From: Clostridia bacterium
GTDB lineage: Bacteria; Bacillota; Clostridia; UMGS1810
Direction of reading: 5' to 3'
Assembly: GCA_017621495.1 (NCBI GenBank)
Contig: JAGATB010000039.1
Coordinates: forward strand, 1-64,000
Length of the DNA: 64,000 nucleotides
In this document: positions 1 through 10,536 of the stretch, piece after piece
Numbering within the stretch: the stretch's first letter is position 1
How the letters are laid out: each line of letters opens with the position of its first letter
The notes under the pieces: generated by a model
What the model saw: the letters and a program-made list of their open reading frames with translations, nothing else
The model's database searches: none
Told to the model about the DNA's origin: nothing
Position numbers and translations under genes: made by a program

Positions 1-1
1 G

Positions 2-316
2 GCATCAGAGTCAATGTTTACAAACGGAAAACTTAAAGTTGACTATGCTGCAGGCTGTGCATACCTTGATGATGAGGAAATGCACCTAACACCGACAGAA
101 TACAAGCTGCTTTGTGTGTTGTCGCAAAATGTAGGAAAGGTTCTTACACATAAATTTATCGCTGAAAAAATTTGGGGCAGCACATGGGAAACGGATATAG
201 GTTCTCTTCGTGTATTTATGACAACACTAAGAAAAAAGATTGAAAAGCTTCCAGACTCTCCGCAGTATATCCAGACACACATAGGTGTCGGATACAGGAT
301 GATGAAGGTTGAATAA
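2..316 (+). CDS. Response regulator, C-terminal DNA-binding domain (5' partial)
   Basis: The reading frame is open to the left edge, so only the C-terminal part of the gene is present. The roughly 100 visible residues form an OmpR/PhoB-type winged helix: LTPTEYKLL, the GKVLTHKFI helix region, then a recognition helix and a C-terminal hairpin ending GVGYRMMKVE. This resembles KdpE-like regulators. The receiver domain and any sensor kinase lie outside the window. The SdpI-like gene starts 9 bases downstream and is probably cotranscribed, so it may be a target or partner of this regulator, which is inference. Confidence 0.85.
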   Translation, partial: ASESMFTNGKLKVDYAAGCAYLDDEEMHLTPTEYKLLCVLSQNVGKVLTHKFIAEKIWGSTWETDIGSLRVFMTTLRKKIEKLPDSPQYIQTHIGVGYRMMKVE

Positions 317-325
317 GGTGGTTAT

Positions 326-958
326 ATGATAAAACAAAATAAATATAAGATAATTATTTCCTCTATAATTACATTATTGCCGATGTTTTTCGGATTTTTA
401 GTATGGAACAGACTTCCGGAAAACATAGCGACAAGCTTCGGTTGGAATGGCGAGGTTACAGGTTACAACAGTAAAATTTTTGCAGTTGTTGGACTTCCGG
501 CGATACTGACTTTTGTGAATTTAATATGTATTATCGCAACAAGCGCCGATCCGAGAAGAAAGAATATAAGTAATAAAATTTTCTCGACCGTTATAAGCAT
601 TGTTCCTGTTTGCTCACTGCTTTGCGGAATTTGTATCTATGCTAATGCATTGGGATATCAAATAAGTGTCGAAAGCATAATGCCCGTCTTCGCGGGGATT
701 TTATTTTTTGTGCTTGGCTTTATTCTTCCAAAATGCAAACAAAATTACACAATAGGAATCAAGCTCCCCTGGACACTACATGACGAAGAGAACTGGAATA
801 AAACACATAAGCTTGCAGGAAAACTTTGGATTTGCGGCGGTATAATAATGATTGTGTCAGGATTGTTTAATTTAACATTTATATTTGTGACAATAATTTT
901 TGCACTTGTTATTATTCCAACTGTCTATTCATATTTGTTGTATCGGAAACAAAAATAA
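326..958 (+). CDS. SdpI/YhfL-like membrane protein (DUF1648 plus SdpI domain)
   Basis: A 210-residue integral membrane protein with about six hydrophobic segments. The N-terminal DUF1648 signature (LPENIATSFGWNGEVTGY, about residues 30-47) and the C-terminal SdpI signature (YTIGIKLPWTLHDEENWNKT, about 141-160) are both present. In Bacillus subtilis SdpI gives immunity to the SdpC toxin and sequesters a repressor. Most clostridial homologues sit beside regulators without a toxin gene, as here. No SdpC-like gene is visible, so a specific immunity role is unproven. It follows the response-regulator gene by 9 bases and is followed by a strong terminator. Confidence 0.8.
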   Translation: MIKQNKYKIIISSIITLLPMFFGFLVWNRLPENIATSFGWNGEVTGYNSKIFAVVGLPAILTFVNLICIIATSADPRRKNISNKIFSTVISIVPVCSLLCGICIYANALGYQISVESIMPVFAGILFFVLGFILPKCKQNYTIGIKLPWTLHDEENWNKTHKLAGKLWICGGIIMIVSGLFNLTFIFVTIIFALVIIPTVYSYLLYRKQK

Positions 959-999
959 GAAATAAATATTTTAAAAGCATTAGATTCTATATTGATGAA

Positions 1000-1032
1000 A
1001 CGGCACGGATTTTCTCCGTGCCGTAACTTTTA
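1000..1032 (+). terminator. Rho-independent terminator after the SdpI-like gene
   Basis: A perfect 10-bp stem (ACGGCACGGA with TCCGTGCCGT), a 5-base loop and a short T-rich tail lie 42 bases after the SdpI-like stop codon. Confidence 0.85.
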
Positions 1033-1033
1033 A

Positions 1034-1171
1034 ATGTGTCAAATTTTAATATACAGTAACCAAAGAAAAGCAGAATTGTATTTGGACAAAAAATATCTGC
1101 GAGAATTGAAAAATATTCTTGCAGAATTGTTCTCTACAGGCGAAATTGATAGAATTGACAAAATCAAATGA
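1034..1171 (+). other. Short ORF of 45 codons in a gene-poor gap; possible remnant
   Basis: An ATG-started frame encodes a charged, helical-looking peptide (ends TGEIDRIDKIK). It has no clear ribosome binding site and begins just after a terminator. The surrounding 380 bases contain only broken frames. It could be the decayed end of a lost gene or chance. I do not recognise it. Confidence 0.2.
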
Positions 1172-1379
1172 TGCTAAAATGATGATGTAGCAGACGGAAT
1201 CGTTAGAAACGGATGCAACCGTATGCGAAATTGATGCTCATTTCGGGCATGATTATTTGAGTCTCAAGACCATGCGCCGTCATCAAAAATATAATTAAAA
1301 ATTACTAAAATTCAAAATTGATGCTCTGAAATTTGATTTTGAAACACAAAAATTTTTAATAATTAAAAAATAAGAAGTG
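1172..1379. other. Non-coding, AT-rich gap
   Basis: Between the short ORF and the tRNA terminator there is only AT-rich sequence with short fragments of open frame in shifting phase. I see no gene, promoter or repeat I can support here. Confidence 0.4.
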
Positions 1380-1400
1380 GCTCAAACGTAGTGTTTGAGC
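1366..1400 (-). terminator. Terminator downstream of tRNA-Trp
   Basis: An 8-bp perfect stem (GCTCAAAC with GTTTGAGC) and 5-base loop, followed on the minus strand by a T-rich tract, 10 bases past the tRNA 3' end. Confidence 0.75.
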
Positions 1401-1409
1401 AACTTTGTA

Positions 1410-1485
1410 TGGCAGGGGTAGTAGGACTTGAACTCACGGCACGCGGTTTTGGAGACCGCTGCTCTACCAACTGAGCTATACCCCT
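1410..1485 (-). tRNA. tRNA-Trp (anticodon CCA)
   Basis: The reverse strand folds into a complete cloverleaf: acceptor AGGGGTA pairing TACCCCT, D-arm TAGCTCAGTTGG, anticodon stem GCGGT/ACCGC around loop CTCCAAA (anticodon CCA), T-arm with GTTCAAGTC, and an encoded 3' CCA. It is 76 nt long, and is transcribed alone from its own consensus promoter. Confidence 0.97.
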
Positions 1486-1504
1486 ATGTATTTGCAACAT
1501 TGAT

Positions 1505-1533
1505 ATTATACACTAAAAATTGCTTTGTGTCAA
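1505..1533 (-). promoter_or_regulatory. Consensus promoter of tRNA-Trp
   Basis: On the minus strand TTGACA (1528-1533) and TATAAT (1505-1510) are separated by exactly 17 bases, a perfect vegetative sigma-A promoter about 20 bases upstream of the tRNA. Confidence 0.9.
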
Positions 1534-1561
1534 CAGTTTTTTTGAGTTTTTTTGGATTTTG

Positions 1562-1605
1562 AAAAAAACACCTTGCCGGGAAGTACAGCTTCCTCAGCAA
1601 GGTGT
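1562..1605 (-). terminator. Rho-independent terminator of serC-serA
   Basis: A 9-bp stem (ACACCTTGC with GCAAGGTGT) with an internal stem-loop, followed on the minus strand by a run of seven T, starts 11 bases after the serA stop codon. Confidence 0.9.
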
Positions 1606-1615
1606 AAATTTTATA

Positions 1616-2785
1616 TTATTGAGCCTTGATAATTCTTACCTTGTGAACGCCCTCTACAGCTTCAATCTGCTGTTCCAGAGAGTCGGGGATTTGGTCTACA
1701 TCAAGGATTGTGTATGCGTTTTCTTTCTTGCTCTTATTCATCATATTGATGATGTTGATATCAGCATCGGAGAAAAGTCCGGAGAAAGTAGTGAGCATAT
1801 TTGGAATGTTCTGGTGAGCGATTGTCACTCTGAACTTGCCCTCCATAGGCATCTCGCAGTTAGGATAGTTTACGGAGTTCTTGATGTTACCGTAGCACAT
1901 AAAGTCAGAAAGCTCCTTTGCCGCCATCACTGCACAGTTATCCTCGGATTCGGGTGTGGATGCACCCAAGTGGGGGATGTTGACAGTATTGGGCATATCC
2001 AGAGTTTCCTCTGAGGGGAAGTCTGTCACATAGCAAGCTACCTTGCCGCTCTCCAGCGCCTTCTTCATAGCAGCATTGTCTACGAGGGCATTCCTTGCAA
2101 AGTTAAGGATTCTTACGCCATCCTCCATCTGCTCTATAAGCTCATCATTTATCATACCTCTTGTAGAATCAAGTAGAGGAAGATGCATTGTGATATAGTC
2201 ACACTGTGCTACCATCATCTTAAGGTCATTTGACTTCTTTACAGAACGGGAAAGATGCCAAGCTGCATCTACAGATATATATGGGTCATAGCCTATAACC
2301 TTCATACCCATGGAGTTTGCCAGGTTAGCAACCATTACACCAATGGCACCCAAACCTATAACACCCAGAGTTTTGCCCTTGATTTCGGGTCCTGCGTATG
2401 CACTCTTGCCTTTTTCTACGAGCTTCTCTACATTAGCACCCTCACCCTTTAAGGTCTTAGCCCATTCTACTGCATCGGTCACCTTTCTGGAAGCCAAAAG
2501 TAAACCTGCCAGAGCAAGCTCTGCCACTGCGTTTGCATTGGCACCGGGAGTGTTGAATACAGGTATACCCAGCTCACTGCACTTGTCTATCGGGATATTG
2601 TTTACACCTGCGCCGGCTCTTGCTACAGCCTTTAAGCTCTTGGGGAGCTCCATCTCATGCATGGAAAAGCTTCTCAGGATTATGGCATCGGGGTTTTCGC
2701 TTGCATCGGTCACTGTAAATACGTCTTCATCCAGCATTTCCAGACCGCATTTAGCAATTTTATTCAAAGTCAGTACTTCGTACAT
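1616..2785 (-). CDS. serA: D-3-phosphoglycerate dehydrogenase
   Basis: Catalyses the first committed step of serine synthesis, oxidising 3-phosphoglycerate to 3-phosphohydroxypyruvate with NAD+. The 389-residue protein has the 2-hydroxyacid dehydrogenase fold: substrate half RAGAGVNNIP, Rossmann motif GVIGLGAIG (about residues 140-150), then N-A-R-N-A-L-V-D and a catalytic His in IPHLGAST. A C-terminal ACT domain (about 320-389, HQNIPNMLTTFSG) suggests feedback binding of serine. This is the short form with a single ACT domain. It lies 78 bases behind serC, presumably in one transcript. Confidence 0.95.
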   Translation of the reverse strand: MYEVLTLNKIAKCGLEMLDEDVFTVTDASENPDAIILRSFSMHEMELPKSLKAVARAGAGVNNIPIDKCSELGIPVFNTPGANANAVAELALAGLLLASRKVTDAVEWAKTLKGEGANVEKLVEKGKSAYAGPEIKGKTLGVIGLGAIGVMVANLANSMGMKVIGYDPYISVDAAWHLSRSVKKSNDLKMMVAQCDYITMHLPLLDSTRGMINDELIEQMEDGVRILNFARNALVDNAAMKKALESGKVACYVTDFPSEETLDMPNTVNIPHLGASTPESEDNCAVMAAKELSDFMCYGNIKNSVNYPNCEMPMEGKFRVTIAHQNIPNMLTTFSGLFSDADINIINMMNKSKKENAYTILDVDQIPDSLEQQIEAVEGVHKVRIIKAQ

Positions 2786-2826
2786 TTAAATCAATCCTTT
2801 CAATTTTTACAGTACCATTTTATAAA

Positions 2827-2853
2827 GTAGGGAGCGACGCCCTCGTCGCTCCG
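2827..2853. repeat. GTAGGGA-type palindromic hairpin between serC and serA
   Basis: A perfect 8-bp stem (GGAGCGAC with GTCGCTCC) around a 6-base loop, preceded by GTAG. It has no T tract, so it is more likely a dispersed intergenic palindrome or processing/attenuation hairpin than a strong terminator. A GTAGGGA-prefixed sequence with weaker symmetry also occurs near 58900-58922 (reverse orientation). Confidence 0.5.
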
Positions 2854-2863
2854 TTATAATATT

Positions 2864-3949
2864 TTACTTATTGTCAGCTTCAAACTTCTTCATGAAGTCT
2901 ACCAGAGCCTTTACGCCTTCAACGGGCATTGCATTGTAGATGCTGGCTCTCATACCGCCTACGCTTCTGTGACCCTTTAAGTTTACAAAGCCTGCAGCGG
3001 TTGCTTCCTTTATAAATTTAGCATTTAATTCATCGTTGCCGGTAACAAAGGGCACGTTCATGAGAGAACGGTCTTCCTTAGCTTCCACGGTAGCGTTGAA
3101 CATAGCGGAATTATCAAGGTAATCATACAGAAGGGCTGCCTTTTCTACATTGATAGCCTTCATAGCCTCAAGACCGCCTAATTCTTTAAGCCACTTGCAT
3201 ACGAGTGAGCAGATGTAGATAGTGTATGTGGGCGGTGTGTTAAACATAGAGCCGTTTTCTGCATGGGTAGCATAGTTAAACATAGTAGGTGTGATATCCA
3301 TAGCATTTCCTATGAGGTCCTCTCTTACTATCGCAACAGTAAGACCTGCGGGAGCCATATTCTTCTGAGCACCTGCGTAGATTATGCCGAATTTGGACAC
3401 ATCAACAGGCTCGCTGAGAATTGATGACGACATATCTGCTACGAGAGGTACATTGCCTACGTCGGGAAGTTCAGCAAACTTTGTACCGTAGATAGTGTTG
3501 TTGTATGTAATGTGGAAGAAGTCCGCATCGGGTGTGAATGTACTCTTGTCGAGCTTGGGGATGTAAGAGAAGGTCTTATCCTCAGAAGATCCCACAACCT
3601 TTACATCACCGTATCTGGAAGCTTCTTTATAGAATTTCTTCGCCCAGAGACCTGTGAGTACACAGTCAGCCTTTTTGGAACCATTGAAAAGGTTAAGCGG
3701 AACCATAGCAAACTGGCTGGATGCACCACCTTGAAGGAAGAGCACCTTGTAGTTTTCGGGAATATTAAGAAGTGAACGCAATGAAGCCTCGCACTCGTCG
3801 ATTATAGCCTGATAAGCACCGGAACGGTGGCTCATCTCCATAACAGACATACCGGAATCACCGTGGCATATCATATCTCTCTGTGCTTCTTCAAGCACGG
3901 GTAAGGGTAGTGCAGAAGGTCCTGCGGAAAAATTATAAACTCTGTTCAT
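2864..3949 (-). CDS. serC: Phosphoserine aminotransferase
   Basis: Pyridoxal-phosphate aminotransferase converting 3-phosphohydroxypyruvate to phosphoserine with glutamate, the step after SerA. The protein (361 residues) begins MNRVYNFSAGPSALP, typical of SerC, and carries the PLP-lysine region IIYAGAQKNMAPAG. A longer frame could start at an upstream TTG, but that codon overlaps the GGAGGAG ribosome binding site that serves this ATG with 8-base spacing, so the inner ATG is chosen. First gene of a two-gene operon with serA. No serB phosphatase is nearby. Confidence 0.95.
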   Translation of the reverse strand: MNRVYNFSAGPSALPLPVLEEAQRDMICHGDSGMSVMEMSHRSGAYQAIIDECEASLRSLLNIPENYKVLFLQGGASSQFAMVPLNLFNGSKKADCVLTGLWAKKFYKEASRYGDVKVVGSSEDKTFSYIPKLDKSTFTPDADFFHITYNNTIYGTKFAELPDVGNVPLVADMSSSILSEPVDVSKFGIIYAGAQKNMAPAGLTVAIVREDLIGNAMDITPTMFNYATHAENGSMFNTPPTYTIYICSLVCKWLKELGGLEAMKAINVEKAALLYDYLDNSAMFNATVEAKEDRSLMNVPFVTGNDELNAKFIKEATAAGFVNLKGHRSVGGMRASIYNAMPVEGVKALVDFMKKFEADNK

Positions 3950-3986
3950 ATCTATCTCCTCCAAATTTAATTATTATTTACTTTGG

Positions 3987-4003
3987 TATAGTTTAAAACT
4001 ATA
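3987..4003. promoter_or_regulatory. Perfect palindrome in the serC leader, possible operator
   Basis: TATAGTTTAAAACTATA is a perfect 8+1+8 palindrome lying between the likely serC promoter and its ribosome binding site. Its position just downstream of the predicted start of transcription fits a repressor operator, though AT-rich palindromes also arise by chance. Confidence 0.35.
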
Positions 4004-4029
4004 GCCAGTTATAGATAAAATTTATACTC

Positions 4030-4058
4030 ATTATACACAAAAAGCGGGCAACACGCAA
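4030..4058 (-). promoter_or_regulatory. Probable serC-serA promoter
   Basis: Minus strand TTGCGT (4053-4058), 17-base spacer, TATAAT (4030-4035). The -35 matches only in TTG, but the -10 is perfect. The element overlaps the ligA terminator hairpin. Confidence 0.55.
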
Positions 4059-4076
4059 GTGCAATTCCCGCATTTT
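4036..4076 (-). terminator. Terminator downstream of ligA
   Basis: GCGGG and CCCGC arms enclose an 18-base loop and are followed on the minus strand by TTTTTGTG, about 70 bases beyond the ligA stop. The arms sit inside the serC promoter spacer. Confidence 0.6.
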
Positions 4077-4145
4077 GTTGGATATACCCAATTTTTCTTA
4101 TGAATTCATCTGTATTATATCAATATTTATAGCTTTTCTATAAAC

Positions 4146-6779
<2,634 letters not shown>

Positions 6780-6787
<8 letters not shown>

Positions 6788-8618
6788 AGCAAACACCACC
6801 TTTAAAGCAATTTGCACCGCAGGCTGAGCACTTCTGCCTGCAGTTGGGAGTTACCTCGGCTCTTGCCGCTCTTTTGGCTTCCTCTATAAGGAAGCTCTTT
6901 TTAACACCCACATCTATCATGTCCCAGGGCAGGATTTCATCAAAGCTGCGTTCTCTGGTGTAGAAATCGGGGTCAAGACCACATTCCTCAAAGCACTCCA
7001 GCCACTTGTCCATATCAAAAAACTCACTCCACCCGTCAAAGCGTATACCTTTTTCATGAGCTTTCAGCAATACCTCTGCCAGACGTCTGTCTCCTCTGGC
7101 AAATACTCCCTCCAATATACTCACCGGAGCTTCGTGATAATTATACTTAACTCTCTTGCACGTGATGGTATCTTTAAGTGCTTTCTGCTTTACCTTTAAA
7201 TCCTCCATGGTATCCTGCTTAGCCCACTGAAATGGTGTAAATGCCTTCGGCACAAAGGACGATACAGAAAGTGTGATATTGAGTCCCGGAGCTCGCTGCT
7301 CCTTGGGTACGGTAAAGTACACCCTGTCCACCTTTTCTGCAAGGTGGCCTATGCCGCATACATCCTCTATTGTCTCAAATGGAAGTCCTATCATAAAATA
7401 CAGCTTAATGCGGTTGTAGCCTCCCTCAAATGCCATTCTGGTACTGCTCATGAGGTCCTCCTCGGTGATGCCCTTATTGATAACATCTCTCATGCGCTGA
7501 GTACCTGCCTCCGGAGCAAAAGTCAGCGAGCTTTTGCGAACCTTGGATATCTTGTCCATAAGCTCCATGGAGAAGGAATCCAGTCGTAGTGACGGCAGTG
7601 CCAGATTTACACGCTTGCTTTCCGTTATTTCCAGAAGTCCGTCGGTAAGCTCCTTCAATCCACGGTAGTCCGATGTACTAAGTGACGACATGCTTATCTC
7701 CTCATAGCCTGTGGAGGCAAGAAGTGCCTTTGCCTGCCTGATGAGGGTTTCGGGAGATTTCTCCCTTACAGGGCGGTATATCTGCCCTGCCTGACAAAAT
7801 CTGCAGCCTCGTATACATCCTCTGAAAACCTCAAGCATTATCCTGTCGTGAATAATCTCTACAAATGGTACCACCACCTTGTCCGGATAGTACATATTGT
7901 CAAGATCCTCAACCACTCTTTTGCGTACGGTCCGGGGTACGAAATCATACAGAGGTTCTATAGCCCTCACGGTACCGTCTGTGTTATATGATACATCATA
8001 ATACGAGGGCACATATATACCGGGCACCTGAGACACCATCTTCAAAAATTCTTCTCTGGGCTTACCGGATTTTTTCCACTCGATATATACATCCATACAC
8101 TCATTCATCATCTCTTCGCCCTCACCCAGCTGGAAGAAATCCGCAAAGGGCGCCAGGCATTCCGCACTGTAGGCACAGGGACCGCCCATCATTACGAAGG
8201 GGTCGCCTTCCTTTCTGTCCTTTTGCAGGAGAGGTATGCCGGCTAAGTCAAGCATATTGAGTATGTTGGAGTAGCTCATCTCATACTGCAGAGTAAATGC
8301 CGCAAAGTCAAAATCGCGTATGGGCTCCATGCTCTCCAGACCATAAAGCGGTATACCCGCCTCACGCATTTTGTCCTCCATGTCCACCCATGGTGCAAAG
8401 ACTCTTTCGCACCAGGTATCGGGTCTCTCGTTGAGAAGTCCGTAGAGGATTTTCATACCCAGATGGCTCATGCCTACCTCATACGTATCCGCAAAGCAAA
8501 ATGCCACCCTTATATCCACATCATTTTTATCTTTTATCACGCTGTTCAGCTCGCCGCCCGTATAGCGGGCAGGTTTCTCCACAAGGGGGAGTATATTTTC
8601 TATCTTTTGTCGAAGCAT
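6780..8618 (-). CDS. TIGR03960-family radical SAM protein with B12-binding-like N-terminus
   Basis: A 612-residue member of the uncharacterised TIGR03960 family. The N-terminal 200 residues resemble the cobalamin-binding fold of B12-dependent radical SAM enzymes. The radical SAM cluster motif is C-x3-C-x2-C in RGCIRGCRFCQAG (about residue 270), and a Cys-rich tail (CRQKCSACGANCFKGGVCYE) may hold a further cluster. Substrate unknown; the obligate pairing with the next gene (DUF2344) suggests a shared modification reaction. It follows the M50 peptidase gene by 51 bases. Confidence 0.88.
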
Positions 8619-8669
8619 TGTATCAATTCCTTTTCTTAATTTCTCCTATTATATATAATACACCAAAAT

Positions 8670-9518
8670 TCAAAATTTTTCAATACATTCTCCAACAGTT
8701 ATCATAGTATTTTTTAAAACACAGTCTATAACACGTTCCTGAGTTACCGTACCTATAAACACTCCGTCCTTTGTGACCCTGAACACAGTAGTATAAGCCG
8801 GGCTTATGAGATTGACAAGGCATACCGCATGACTGGAGCTGTCCACCCACTGCTGTTTAATTGACCGTGAAGAACGGATTTCTCCGGTAAGGAGCCTCTT
8901 TTTGATACACATAATAAGCTCACGTTCATGCTTTAAATTAAAAAGTATAAACGCACCTGCCATCAGATAGGAAATATTGTATCCCGTAACCCAAAGCATC
9001 TGTAGCCCGAACATCATCATAAATATGCCTATAGCCGCAGTAATCCTGAGCATATATATGAATCCACGTACAAATCCCGCCCCGGTACACAGGAATGCCT
9101 TGAGGATTATACCACCGTCCAGGGGAAGTGCGGGTATGAGATTTAAAAGTCCGTCAGCCAGATTGGCAAGAGCAAACAGCTCCGCTGTATCTTCGGAGAA
9201 TATCACCTCTATGGCAGGACAAAATGTCAGCAGAAAAAAATTAAACATCGGACCTGCGGCAGAGATTATAAACTGTGACAAGGGTTCATGCATCAGCGGT
9301 GCAGAGGCGGTAAGCCCCCAGGGCAGAGCTTTCATGCCGAACACTTTGATACCCAGTGCCTTACATGCCGCCATGTGTGCCAGCTCATGCAGAATTACCG
9401 CAATACCTATTACGACCACTCTTTTTACAGAAAAAAGAGTGGCGCATATACAAATTGAAATTGCAAATTTAACACATGGTTTTACCTTCAAAAACCTCAC
9501 CTTATTTAAAAGAAACAT
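8670..9518 (-). CDS. SpoIVFB-like site-2 protease (M50)
   Basis: An intramembrane zinc metalloprotease of 282 residues. The catalytic HELAH (about residues 44-48) lies in the first membrane helices, and the third ligand region NLIPALPLDGG (about 125-135) in a later one; about five to six membrane segments are seen. The C-terminal 70 residues look like a CBS-type domain, as in SpoIVFB, which cleaves pro-sigma-K in the mother cell. The start overlaps the upstream M23 gene by 17 bases. GGAGG is only 3 bases before this ATG, so a start slightly further in is possible. Confidence 0.85.
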   Translation of the reverse strand: MFLLNKVRFLKVKPCVKFAISICICATLFSVKRVVVIGIAVILHELAHMAACKALGIKVFGMKALPWGLTASAPLMHEPLSQFIISAAGPMFNFFLLTFCPAIEVIFSEDTAELFALANLADGLLNLIPALPLDGGIILKAFLCTGAGFVRGFIYMLRITAAIGIFMMMFGLQMLWVTGYNISYLMAGAFILFNLKHERELIMCIKKRLLTGEIRSSRSIKQQWVDSSSHAVCLVNLISPAYTTVFRVTKDGVFIGTVTQERVIDCVLKNTMITVGECIEKF

Positions 9519-10326
9519 AATCCTCCGGGTTCACACTTTTTCCGTCCTTCTTAATCTCAAAATGCAGATGCGGACCTGTAGATATGCCGGTAGAACCCAC
9601 CTCACCTATTTTAACCAAAGGTGAGACAGCCTCCCCTTTAACCACCGAGGCTTTGAGCATATGTGCATAAACAGTGGTAATACCTCCGTCGTGTTCTATT
9701 ATCACATAGTGCCCGTTGGCATCGTCATATCCTACCGTAGCTACAATTCCAGGATATGCAGCTACTATGGTTTCGCCCTCTTCGGCAGCTATATCCACGC
9801 CGGTATGCACTGTCTCCGTGCCGTTTATGGGGTGAATTCTGCTGCCAAATGCAGAGCTTATCTCCCCGTGCAGGGGTACCTGCCAATTAAGAGTTACTTG
9901 TTCAGCAGCCGCAGGAGCCTCCGCTTCAGGCTCCGGTTCATTTCTATCATGCTTTTTCACAGTGTCTTTATCCTGATTTTGTGCCTTGGCGGTAACGGCG
10001 TTTTTGGGGTCGGATTTGATGCCAAGGGATTTTTCTGTGGATATGAGCCAGTCAGTGTACATGGACACCAGCTTTGCCGAACTGTTCTTCACTGCAGTAG
10101 CAGCAGGTCTGATACCTGCCTCCCATTGAGATAAATTGTATGTAGTATACAAAACCCTTGCGAAGGCTCCTTTAGGGCAAAAGCCGAAAAACGACACTAA
10201 AATTCCTGCCATTAATATAACGCTGGATATTATACTCTGGCAAAGGATTATTTTCTCAAATGACATTTTGGATTTGGGCACTTTGACCTTATATTTACGA
10301 TTGGTTCTGCCATATCTGGGAAACAT
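9502..10326 (-). CDS. M23 (LytM) peptidase-domain membrane protein, SpoIVFA-like
   Basis: A 274-residue protein with one membrane helix (about residues 30-52), a charged Pro/Ala/Glu linker and a C-terminal LytM domain. Metal-binding HTGVD and HLHFE motifs are intact, so peptidase activity is possible, unlike degenerate SpoIVFA of Bacillus. Its coupling to the SpoIVFB-like gene suggests a SpoIVFA role: anchoring or gating the site-2 protease at the outer forespore membrane. The ATG is chosen over an upstream GTG because AGGAAG is 8 bases before it. Confidence 0.82.
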   Translation of the reverse strand: MFPRYGRTNRKYKVKVPKSKMSFEKIILCQSIISSVILMAGILVSFFGFCPKGAFARVLYTTYNLSQWEAGIRPAATAVKNSSAKLVSMYTDWLISTEKSLGIKSDPKNAVTAKAQNQDKDTVKKHDRNEPEPEAEAPAAAEQVTLNWQVPLHGEISSAFGSRIHPINGTETVHTGVDIAAEEGETIVAAYPGIVATVGYDDANGHYVIIEHDGGITTVYAHMLKASVVKGEAVSPLVKIGEVGSTGISTGPHLHFEIKKDGKSVNPEDYVSFK

Positions 10327-10472
10327 AGGTATCACTTCCTTTTTATTATGTTTATGTGCCCGGAAGTAAAAAAAGCACTTTTAATGGGATTTTCATAATT
10401 TGTTCATATCTTTGAAGTTTACGGATTATTGCGACATAATTATACAAAAACTGCCAAAAGACGTGTTAAACT

Positions 10473-10501
10473 CTTGATTTTACATCGTTTTTATGATAGT
10501 A
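10473..10501 (+). promoter_or_regulatory. Probable promoter of the OFA-type transporter
   Basis: TTGATT, about 17 bases, then a TAGTAT-like -10 about 35 bases before the start codon. Moderate match. Confidence 0.45.
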
Positions 10502-10536
10502 TATATTTGAAATAAAAAAGAGAAAGGATAAGAAAA

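Noticed and set aside
326-958. SdpC-type toxin-immunity locus
   Set aside because: Only the immunity-like membrane gene is here; no toxin or processing genes are visible nearby.
1520-2014. Plus-strand open frame of 164 codons
   Set aside because: It is antisense to serA, lacks a ribosome binding site and runs through the serA terminator.
3950-4145. T-box or riboswitch before serC
   Set aside because: No T-box sequence or conserved riboswitch motifs could be seen in the leader.
8977-9624. Plus-strand open frame of 215 codons
   Set aside because: Antisense to the M23/M50 peptidase genes, whose family motifs are clear; codon use is not convincing.
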